Shown here one piece after another: positions 1-6,296 of a stretch of 8,817 bases of DNA. The translations under genes and the position numbers were made by a program. Under the pieces are notes generated by a model, which was given only the letters and a program-made list of their open reading frames with translations, was not told the origin of the DNA and made no database searches. The stretch is taken from assembly GCA_024234895.1 (NCBI GenBank), contig JACKNJ010000001.1:1-8817 (forward strand), written 5' to 3'. Position 1 is the stretch's first letter; each line of letters begins with the position of its first letter. The stretch is from Gammaproteobacteria bacterium (GTDB lineage: Bacteria > Pseudomonadota > Gammaproteobacteria > JACKNK01).

Positions 1-39
1 AGACGGCCAAATGGACGAAAACGTAAGTCCGCAACGCAG

Positions 40-58
40 AACTGTTCCGCGAACAGTT
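40..58. repeat. Perfect short inverted repeat (8-bp arms, 3-nt loop)
   Basis: AACTGTTC at 40-47 and GAACAGTT at 51-58 are exact reverse complements around a CGC loop. It could be a hairpin or a dyad operator. The half-site spacing does not match the E. coli LexA box (CTG-N10-CAG; here there are nine bases between CTG and CAG). No T tract follows on either strand, so an intrinsic terminator is unlikely. Confidence 0.5.
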
Positions 59-175
59 GTGGGCTAGATCCCTGGAGAGAAAACCGCTGCCTCGACGACT
101 GAGGAGCGCAAACACCTACATGCGCCAACAATGCCTGTCGGCCAAACACGGATCGGGGAATCGCTATCGGTGTGC

Positions 176-201
176 CAGGTCCGTGCGCGATGCAGGACCT
201 G
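176..201. repeat. Inverted repeat, 7-bp arms with inner 3-bp extension
   Basis: CAGGTCC at 176-182 pairs exactly with GGACCTG at 195-201. The stem continues inward with TGC (184-186) and GCA (192-194) after a one-base bulge. It lies in the non-coding stretch downstream of gene E. It could stabilise the 3' end of the leftward transcript, but without a T tract it is not a standard terminator. Confidence 0.35.
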
Positions 202-422
202 CCGACTCCCACCCCGCCGCAGCAAGACCGGTGCCACGTTGGTGGGCGGCGAGGCTGGGTTATACGTATACGGTAGCCAGCATGTGCGTGCGGTGCCGGT
301 TGGTCAAGCTGGCAAGCTGTCAGGCCCGCCACCGATGGCAGTCTTTCCTGCCCTTTACTGACGAGTTTGTCCGGTTTGGGGAGCGTGCCCGCCGTGCGCG
401 CTGCGGGTACGGTGGCGGGTCA

Positions 423-1760
423 TCAGTCCTTGACGCCCTGATCGATCAGCCACTGCATCTCGTTGCCCATCTGCTGGAAGGCATCGCCCAGACCCTCGAA
501 GAAGCCGGCCTGCTTGACTTCGTAATTCGCGGTCTTGAGCAGCTTCTTCCCGTACCAGAGTTCGACCCGCGCGGGGCCGATCGGCAGCGTGAGGTCCGGA
601 TTGCTGACGTAGAGCCAGAACACCACCCAGTTCTCGCCGGGCGTCACGGTCTCGCTGCTCTCCGATTGCAGGGTGTCGCCGCTGTACCAGCGCGCGGTGA
701 TCCTGCCGCCGTCGCTGCCGCCGTCGATGCGGGTGTAGAGCAGCAGGCGGCGCCAGACGTTGGTGAATTCGTCGACCAGTTCCTTCGGGCGGGCCTTCTC
801 GATGCCCTTGGTCAGGCTGGCTTGCAGCACTTTGGGCGCGATGCGCTTGCCGGGCTTGTCCGCCTTGGCCGCCGGTTTCGCGGCTGCCGCCGCCTTCTTC
901 TGCGGGGCGGCGGCCTTGGCGACCGGTGCGCGGGGCGTGATGGTGAAGTTCCGGTCCGCCAGGACGCGCTCCGCGTCGCTGAGCGTGACGCGGTAGTGGC
1001 CGGGCAGCCAGCTGCCGGCGGGGTCCGGGCGGAAGCTGAATTCGGCCTGCCCGGCCGGACCGTCGAGGGCCAGTTCGCGCCGCGCGAACACGCCGCCGGC
1101 CACCTGGCCCTTGCTGCCGAGGTGTTCCCAGGTCGCAGTCAGCACCTGACCGGCGCGGGCGTCGTGATATTCGACCCGCAGCCACACCACCGGCTCGTCG
1201 ACGCGGAACGTGTCGCCCGTCAGGCCGCCGGCGATGAAGGCGCGGTCGACCGCGATCCGCGCCGGTGGCGGCGCGACGATCTCGGTGAACGGCGGAGGCG
1301 TCGGGGTGTCGGGGTCCGCGACGGAGAGCGGCACCGCCGTCGGCGATGCGGCGGCGCCGTCCGCGCGGATCTCGAAATCGACCTCGCCAACGATGCGGTT
1401 GCCAGCTTCGGTGACGGTCACGCGGAAGCGGCCGATCGGCCAGGCCTCCTCGATGCGGTAGCTGAACTGGCCCAGATCGGCGGCCTTTTCGAGCACCACG
1501 TCGCTGCTCGCGAATTCGCCGCTGCGGCCCTGTGCATCGGCGACGATCTGCCAATGCGCGGTCAGCGTCTGGCCGGGGGTCGCGTCGCGGTAGACGAAGC
1601 GCACGTAGAGCTGGGTCTGATCGGGGCGGAATACCTCCGCCGCCTGCGCCAACTGGCCATCGCGACCGGCGCCGGCCATGAACAACTGGTCGAACTCGAT
1701 CGCCTGGGCGATGCCGGACACGCACAACAGGGCCAGAAAGAGCAGACGGCGCATGGTCAT
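423..1760 (-). CDS. Gene E: exported protein with three divergent beta-sandwich repeats (unknown function)
   Basis: This is a 445-residue protein of no family I recognise. Residues 3-20 are a Sec signal peptide (two Arg, a Leu-rich core, cleavage after AQA); its Cys is not in a lipobox. The mature chain has three copies of one unit, at about 28-132, 174-276 and 312-416. Matching positions are GQTLTAHW (63-70), GQVLTATW (204-211) and GGRITARW (351-358), then PIGRFRVTV (108-116), LPGHYRVTL (252-260) and PIGPARVEL (393-401). The pattern suggests an Ig-like beta sandwich. A Pro-rich linker separates units 1 and 2, an Ala/Lys/Pro-rich linker (about 278-310) separates units 2 and 3, and residues 417-445 look like an amphipathic helix. 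The start at 1760 overlaps the stop of gene D (ATGA). However, a GGAGG at 1764-1768 is only 3 nt from it and 9 nt from the ATG at 1754, so the true start may be two codons later. It is the last gene of the block. A binding or scaffold role is inference. Confidence 0.85.
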   Translation of the reverse strand: MTMRRLLFLALLCVSGIAQAIEFDQLFMAGAGRDGQLAQAAEVFRPDQTQLYVRFVYRDATPGQTLTAHWQIVADAQGRSGEFASSDVVLEKAADLGQFSYRIEEAWPIGRFRVTVTEAGNRIVGEVDFEIRADGAAASPTAVPLSVADPDTPTPPPFTEIVAPPPARIAVDRAFIAGGLTGDTFRVDEPVVWLRVEYHDARAGQVLTATWEHLGSKGQVAGGVFARRELALDGPAGQAEFSFRPDPAGSWLPGHYRVTLSDAERVLADRNFTITPRAPVAKAAAPQKKAAAAAKPAAKADKPGKRIAPKVLQASLTKGIEKARPKELVDEFTNVWRRLLLYTRIDGGSDGGRITARWYSGDTLQSESSETVTPGENWVVFWLYVSNPDLTLPIGPARVELWYGKKLLKTANYEVKQAGFFEGLGDAFQQMGNEMQWLIDQGVKD

Positions 1761-1990
1761 TTGCCTCCGCCGGCGGGCGGTTTGGGCGCCGGCTGCTGGC
1801 CGGTCTTGAGCACCACCGAACCGGATTCGTAATCGCCGGCCAGACTCACGCTCGCCGCGAATGAAACCAGGACTGCGATGGCCAACCCCCGTAGGAGCGG
1901 CTTCAGCCGCGATCGGCGCCCGCTGACCTCGGCAAGGCCGATCGCGGCTGAAGCCGCTCCTACAGGGGGCGTTGCGTGGGTCCGTGTCAT
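1757..1990 (-). CDS. Gene D: 77-residue exported small protein with a palindromic repeat inside its signal peptide
   Basis: The start at 1990 is well supported: GAGGAG lies 8 nt upstream and the ATG overlaps the stop of gene C (ATGA). The stop in turn overlaps the start of gene E. Codons 1-7 (MTRTHAT) and codons 36-51 (LAIAVLVSFAASVSLA) together read like an ordinary signal peptide. Codons 8-35 are exactly the 84-bp palindromic repeat at 1886-1969, read through in frame. The repeat adds RRSRLK (25-30) just ahead of the hydrophobic core, so export is probably kept. Predicted cleavage after Ala51 would leave about 26 residues, starting GDYESG, with a Pro/Gly/Lys-rich tail and no Cys. I recognise no family. 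A TTG at codon 36, directly after the repeat, is a less likely alternative start. The function is unknown; the position between two exported proteins suggests a small partner of C or E. Confidence 0.7.
   Translation of the reverse strand: MTRTHATPPVGAASAAIGLAEVSGRRSRLKPLLRGLAIAVLVSFAASVSLAGDYESGSVVLKTGQQPAPKPPAGGGK
1886..1969. repeat. REP-like palindromic element (GTAGGAGCGGCTTCAGCCGC class) inside gene D
   Basis: The arms at 1891-1916 and 1938-1963 are perfect 26-bp reverse complements around a 21-nt loop. Outer CCCCC (1886-1890) and GGGGG (1965-1969) extend the stem past a one-base bulge at 1964. The core GTAGGAGCGGCTTCAGCCGC is a well-known interspersed palindrome of pseudomonads and Xanthomonadaceae relatives, of the kind mobilised by RAYT transposases; no RAYT gene is in this window. 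The element is 84 bp, a multiple of three, and coincides with codon boundaries of gene D. No target duplication is obvious at its edges. Confidence 0.9.
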
Positions 1991-4900
1991 TTCACCTGCT
2001 CCTCGCATTGCGCGCGGTAAACGGCCGCCGAGCACTCGACCTCCTGATAGGCGCACTTCTCGTCGGCGCGTATCTGCGGTTCGTTGCAGGCGCGGACGGC
2101 GTCGATGGTTTCGGCCTTCTCGCGGCACTTCTTGCCGAGCTGGTAGGCGCGCTCCTCGCATTTTTTGTGCGCGGTCTTGCAGCCCTCGCTGGCGTAGATG
2201 ATCACGAAGCCGCTGTCGCCGTCGGAGTTGGCTTTGAGCGCGTTATCGATGGTCTTCTTCTTGCTCGCGTAGCAGGCGTCGACCGCCTTCTTGTGCGCGG
2301 CCTTCTTGTCCTCGGCCTTTTTCTTCTTGGTTGGTGCACCGGCGCCGAGACGGCGGCAGAAAGCGTCGACCTGGGTGTCGACGCAGGTCTGCACCTCGCG
2401 CAGCGAGCCGTACGGGGTCTGGTAGTCGGTGTAATCGGCGTTGCGGTCGAAGCGCTCACCCTCGGCGGCGCGGATCGCGTTGGCGATCTTGCTCTTGAAC
2501 GGAACCGTCTTGCCGTTCATCTCGCTACGTTTGGCGCGGCACATGGACTCGGCCATCTCGCGTTCGACGTCGTCCTGGCAGCACGACCAGGTCGAGAAGT
2601 TCACGTTGTGGGTCAGGCGCAGCTGGCTGCAATCGAAGCTGGCGGGCGCGGCCACGGCCTTGGGCTTGGCCTTGGCGCTGCCGTCCGGCTGGAGCTGGAT
2701 CTCCAGCGCGTATTCGGTGTCCTGCGCGGGGTCGATGCGCATCTGGCTGCGGTTGCTCAAGTAGCCGGCCGCACTCGCGGTGATGCGCACCTCGCCGGCC
2801 AGCACCTGATTGACCTGCACCGCGCCGGTCGTGGTGGTGGTTTCGCGGGTCTTTTCGGCGTTCGAGTCGAAGCGGATGCTCGCGCCGGGGATGGCCTCGC
2901 CGCTGTCGACGTCGCGCACGGTGACGGTGATGCGCGCCCAGGCCGGGGCGTCGGCGTTCAGGTTCACGCGCTGGTCGTAGTGACGCCGCGCGAGCGGGTT
3001 GATGACGATCTCGCGGCTGACCTCGGCGTAGTCGCCGACCTTGATGCGCAGGGTCAGCTTGCCGGGCGGCACATTCGCGCAGCCCATGATGGGGCCCTCG
3101 GCCTTGCAGGTCAGGGTGTGGTCGCCGCTGAACTGCACGTAGCCGCCACGGGTGATCGGTTCGCCGGTCGCGGCGTCGAACAGGTGCAGGCGCACGGTCG
3201 ATTTCAGGCTGTTGATGAAGGCCGGGTCGAGTACCGCCTCCAGATTCGGCGGCAGGCTGGTGATGCTTTCGACCCGGTCGCGGATCAGCCGCCAGGCATC
3301 CGCGATGGTCGGGTTCTCGATGCCGCCGTAGTTGCGGTTCAGGAAGATGCGCCAGCGCACGTAGTCGGCGATCAGCTCGCCGTATTCCTGTTCATAGCGC
3401 CGGAACGCGGCGGCGACGTCGCTGCGGAAGGACTCGCTCTCCGGGTCCTGATCGCGCACCGCCTTCTTGAAGCGGTCGATCAGCGCGTGCAGCTTGTCGG
3501 CGCGGTCGCCGAGATGGTTGGCGGTGTCCAGCAACTGCCCGCGCATCGCCAGCGTGTTGTTCATCAACGTGGCGTTGTCGCGCACCAGCAGGTCGCTCAT
3601 TGCCTTCACGCCGAGGAACTCGCCGGCGGTCAGGCTGGCCCCGTGCAGGCCGGCGCCGATGTCGGCGGCGGCCTGGGAGGGATTCGAGACCAGGTATTCG
3701 ACCCCGCCGTAGACCTTGGCGGCACCGGTGCCGAGTGCCCAGCCGGCGCCCTGGAAGGTCTTGCCGATGGCCAGCGCGGTGCCTTCGCCGAAGGCCTGGA
3801 CCCAGCCGACTTCGGCGGCGCGTCCGGACAGGAACCCGGCGGTGGCCTCCATGCCCTGGCCGATCGCGATCGCGCCCTTGCCGATGCCCTCGCCGGCCAG
3901 TTCGCCGAGCATGCGCACCGGCTCGGCGATGCCGGTGTCCCAGGTGCGGGCCAGGGCGTAAGTCACGTCGGCGTCGTCGGTGACGGCGATGGCGCGGTCC
4001 ATCTCCTCGCCGAGGTGCTTGCTGAATTCGCCGCCGAGATAGGCGCCGCCGAGCGAGCGCCCGAGGTTCCTGAACAGGGGGCCGAGCACCTTGGAGTTGC
4101 GCACGTTGCCCCATTGCTGGGCGAAGAAGCCCGGCACCGGTTCCTGGGCGCGACCGAGCACCTTGGCCGCTTCGACCAGGCCGCTCGACTTGTAGACGAT
4201 GTCATCGACGCTGGTGCCGAGTTCACCCAGCCGGCGCGCTGCCTCGGTCGCGCCGATGGTGTCGTCGGCCAGCGCCTGCAGGACCTTGTTGGCCTCGGTG
4301 ATCGCGTTCGGCACCTTGCCGCCGTAGCCGGCCACGCGCGGCGCGATGTGCTTGTCGAACATCTTCAGATAGGTGCGGGCACGCTCGACGTGCGCCCGAT
4401 GCACGGCCTTTTCGGCCTCGGTCAGGATGCGCTGCACCTCGGGGTGTTCCGCCGGCAGGTTGAGCGCGCGGATCTCGGCCTCGGCGGCGCGCATGACCTC
4501 GTCGGCGTGATCGACGATCGGCTTCTGCGCCTTGAACTCGCTGACGAGCGCCATCTGCTGGGCGTCGCGCACGGCCAGTTCGCCGGCGATGATGCGTGAA
4601 CCTTCGCCGATCGAGCCGCCCATCGCCTCCTTGTGCAGGGCCCAGGTCAGCTCGACGTTCTTGGCCTCGGCGAAGGCCCGGGCCTCGGCGGCGCTGGCCG
4701 GCGCGCGGCCGGTCGCGGCCTCGAAGAAGCTGCGCTCGACGACCTCCTGGATCTGCGCCGGGCGGATGTCTTCGAGGAGAATCTCGACCTTGCCGGTCTT
4801 CGGGTTCACCACCTTCTGCAGGCGGCGCACGGTCACGTCCCAGTCCTGGCCGAGCTTGGGCTTGCCGCTGGCGTGGGTAATGTTGGCGAAGCGCAGTTCC

Positions 4901-5415
4901 TCCGGCGGGATGTTGAGGTGCTGGGCGATGCGCTCGCGCAGCAGGTTCTGCGTGTTGGCCTGGATCGTGGCCATGTGCTCGGAGGCCCGCTGGACCAGCC
5001 TCGGGTCGCCGAACAGGTTGAAGCGTCGCACCGCCTGCGGGTTCTCGATCAGCCGCAACACCGCCTCGGATTCAGCGGCGGCATTGCCGGTCTTGGCGGC
5101 CTTGGTGAAATTGGCGATCAACGCCTCGGCATCGGCGACCGCGCCCTGATGGGCGGTGGCGCTGCGCGCGTTGGCGAGGCCGGTCTGCTTCAGATACGTG
5201 CCGATCAGCGCCTTGTCGCCACTGGCCATGACCGCGTCGATGGCGGCGGGGTTGGCGGCGATGGCATCGACCGCGCGGGTCATCGCCAGCGCGTCGTTGC
5301 CGGCGTTGCGCAACTGCGTGACCAGCTGTCCGGCGGCCTGTTGCTGGCTGAAGGTCGTGGCCGCGAAGACGCCCGGGGCGGCCAGCATGAGGGCGAGAAC
5401 GAGGGCGCGCTTCAT
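1987..5415 (-). CDS. Gene C: large exported multidomain protein with Gly-rich centre and 14-cysteine C-terminus (unknown function)
   Basis: This 1142-residue protein is the core of the block; I do not recognise its family. I chose the ATG at 5415 because it overlaps the stop of gene B (ATGA), has GGAG 9 nt upstream, and starts a clean Sec signal peptide (1-18, cleavage after VFA). An in-frame ATG at 5430 is less likely. In order: an Ala-rich helical region (about 20-170); a short segment with HASGKPKLGQDWDVTVRR (181-198); long helices (about 220-450); a Gly-rich stretch with small-residue spacing (about 450-603); more helices (605-735); two transthyretin/carboxypeptidase-regulatory-like beta sandwiches (about 738-820 and 826-910), the first with C770 and C779; then a Lys-rich, Cys-rich tail. 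Tail cysteines are at 929, 945, 946, 959, 1011, 1020, 1048, 1079, 1086, 1097, 1110, 1121, 1128 and 1137. There is no Cys before 770, so disulfides probably brace only the C-terminal third. It may be a surface, adhesive or toxin-like protein; this is inference. Confidence 0.85.
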   Translation of the reverse strand: MKRALVLALMLAAPGVFAATTFSQQQAAGQLVTQLRNAGNDALAMTRAVDAIAANPAAIDAVMASGDKALIGTYLKQTGLANARSATAHQGAVADAEALIANFTKAAKTGNAAAESEAVLRLIENPQAVRRFNLFGDPRLVQRASEHMATIQANTQNLLRERIAQHLNIPPEELRFANITHASGKPKLGQDWDVTVRRLQKVVNPKTGKVEILLEDIRPAQIQEVVERSFFEAATGRAPASAAEARAFAEAKNVELTWALHKEAMGGSIGEGSRIIAGELAVRDAQQMALVSEFKAQKPIVDHADEVMRAAEAEIRALNLPAEHPEVQRILTEAEKAVHRAHVERARTYLKMFDKHIAPRVAGYGGKVPNAITEANKVLQALADDTIGATEAARRLGELGTSVDDIVYKSSGLVEAAKVLGRAQEPVPGFFAQQWGNVRNSKVLGPLFRNLGRSLGGAYLGGEFSKHLGEEMDRAIAVTDDADVTYALARTWDTGIAEPVRMLGELAGEGIGKGAIAIGQGMEATAGFLSGRAAEVGWVQAFGEGTALAIGKTFQGAGWALGTGAAKVYGGVEYLVSNPSQAAADIGAGLHGASLTAGEFLGVKAMSDLLVRDNATLMNNTLAMRGQLLDTANHLGDRADKLHALIDRFKKAVRDQDPESESFRSDVAAAFRRYEQEYGELIADYVRWRIFLNRNYGGIENPTIADAWRLIRDRVESITSLPPNLEAVLDPAFINSLKSTVRLHLFDAATGEPITRGGYVQFSGDHTLTCKAEGPIMGCANVPPGKLTLRIKVGDYAEVSREIVINPLARRHYDQRVNLNADAPAWARITVTVRDVDSGEAIPGASIRFDSNAEKTRETTTTTGAVQVNQVLAGEVRITASAAGYLSNRSQMRIDPAQDTEYALEIQLQPDGSAKAKPKAVAAPASFDCSQLRLTHNVNFSTWSCCQDDVEREMAESMCRAKRSEMNGKTVPFKSKIANAIRAAEGERFDRNADYTDYQTPYGSLREVQTCVDTQVDAFCRRLGAGAPTKKKKAEDKKAAHKKAVDACYASKKKTIDNALKANSDGDSGFVIIYASEGCKTAHKKCEERAYQLGKKCREKAETIDAVRACNEPQIRADEKCAYQEVECSAAVYRAQCEEQVK
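1999..2004 (-). promoter_or_regulatory. Shine-Dalgarno site fixing the start of gene D
   Basis: GAGGAG on the minus strand lies 8 nt upstream of the ATG at 1990, within the last codons of gene C. It is the strongest ribosome binding site in the five-gene block. It argues that gene D is translated from this ATG, through the palindromic repeat, rather than from the TTG after the repeat. Confidence 0.75.
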
Positions 5416-6296
5416 GGCTGCGCGCTCCACGGCTGGCGGGCGTCGACGACACCGCGCAGGCGCTGGTCGCCGGCCTCGGCGAAGCGGGCCGCGAGACGTT
5501 TGGCGTAATCCTTCAGCGCGACCGGGATCAGGCCACGCTGGGCGACCACGTCGGCCAGTTGGGCGGCCGCCTCACCCTGGCCGAGCGCGTCCATCAGCAC
5601 GGCCTCGGCGAGCAGGTAACGGTCGTCGGCGCTGCGTTCGTATTGGCCTTGCAGGAAGGCGAGCCCCTGGCCGGCACGTTGCGCGCGCACGTACAGCTGG
5701 GTCAGGAGCACGAGTTGGTTCCATTCCGGGCTGTCGACGCGGGGGCTCTGCAAGGCGAGTTCGATCTGCTCCAGCGCCGCCGGATACTGGCCATAGGCGA
5801 CCGAGATCGCGGCGATCTTGATGCGCGCGCGGGCGTGCTCCGGATCGAGGTCGACGACCTGCCGGTAGGCGTGCTCGGCGATGGCGTCGCCGTCGATGTC
5901 GCCCCGCGTCGCGGCCCAGTCGCCGAGCGTTTCCCAGTCGGCGGCGCGCAGCGGATCGAGCGACAGCGCGTTGCTCAGCAGGTCGAAGGCGTGCCCCGGC
6001 TGGCCCGCTTCCCAGGCCGCGACGGCGCGGTCGCGGCGCAGGTCGGCGAGTTCGCGGACGAGATCGAGATCGACCGGCGAGCGGTCGAGCAGGGCCAGCA
6101 GTTCGGTTTCCCGATCCGCCGGCACGGCGGCGGCGACCGGCTCCGGCGCCGACCGGGTTTCGGGCGCAGCGGGCACGGACGAGGCCGCCGGGGCGGGCGC
6201 TGGCGGAGGGGTGTCGAACGCCCCGATGCGCACCGCTTGCGCCGGAGTGGCGAGCAGCGCGCCGAGCGTGGCGGCAATCAGCAGGCGGGCACGCAT
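5412..6296 (-). CDS. Gene B: exported TPR-like helical repeat protein
   Basis: This protein has 294 residues. Residues 1-21 are a Sec signal peptide (MRAR start, Leu/Ala core, cleavage after AQA). A Pro/Ala-rich, probably disordered linker follows (about 29-60). Residues 65-285 are helical with TPR-like phrases: AWEAGQPGHAFDLLSNALSL (94-113, followed by DP at 114-115), AEHAYRQVVDLDPEHARARI (140-159), and YGQYPAALEQIELAL (168-182). Two or three degenerate repeats continue to the C-terminus. TPR arrays bind peptides or partner proteins, so this may be a periplasmic adaptor for genes C to E. The start codon follows the stop of gene A with no gap (TGAATG) and its own Shine-Dalgarno is weak, so translation probably depends on ribosomes finishing gene A. 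The stop overlaps the start of gene C. The TPR-like fold is fairly sure; the partner is not known. Confidence 0.85.
   Translation of the reverse strand: MRARLLIAATLGALLATPAQAVRIGAFDTPPPAPAPAASSVPAAPETRSAPEPVAAAVPADRETELLALLDRSPVDLDLVRELADLRRDRAVAAWEAGQPGHAFDLLSNALSLDPLRAADWETLGDWAATRGDIDGDAIAEHAYRQVVDLDPEHARARIKIAAISVAYGQYPAALEQIELALQSPRVDSPEWNQLVLLTQLYVRAQRAGQGLAFLQGQYERSADDRYLLAEAVLMDALGQGEAAAQLADVVAQRGLIPVALKDYAKRLAARFAEAGDQRLRGVVDARQPWSAQP

Larger units (their letters stand above)
1..422. other. Non-coding stretch downstream of the five-gene block
   Basis: This stretch follows the stop codon of gene E and has no reading frame that I would call a gene. The short plus-strand frames here have no recognisable domain and no credible ribosome binding site. 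It holds two inverted repeats (40-58 and 176-201, listed separately) and a ten-base perfect palindrome, TATACGTATA, at 261-270. No run of T follows any hairpin on either strand, so I cannot place an intrinsic terminator for the leftward operon. The first 20-60 bases could be the tail of a gene beyond the window edge, since several frames run off the left end, but nothing supports one frame over another. Confidence 0.5.

Noticed and set aside
388..419. Hairpin just after the gene E stop (CCCGCC/GGCGGG arms) as a terminator
   Set aside because: The stem is only 6 bp with a 20-nt loop, and no T tract follows on the minus strand.
355..1725. A 456-codon minus-strand frame overlapping gene E in another frame
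   Set aside because: It is an Arg/Pro/Gly-rich shadow of gene E with no signal peptide or domain, while gene E has a signal peptide and three matching repeats.
1686..1760. Lipoprotein signal in gene E (Cys13 in its signal peptide)
   Set aside because: The residues before the Cys (ALL) do not fit a lipobox, which needs Gly, Ala or Ser just before the Cys.
1990..2161. Longer version of gene D starting at 2161
   Set aside because: The extra 57 residues are an Arg-rich shadow of the end of gene C. The ATG at 1990 has a strong GAGGAG and an ATGA overlap.
1972..4599. An 875-codon open frame on the plus strand, and a 591-codon one at 57-1832
   Set aside because: They are antisense to genes C and E, have no ribosome binding site or recognisable domain, and their Val/Gly/Ala/Arg/His-rich composition is what high-GC antisense frames give. 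The minus-strand frames have signal peptides, domains and coupled junctions.
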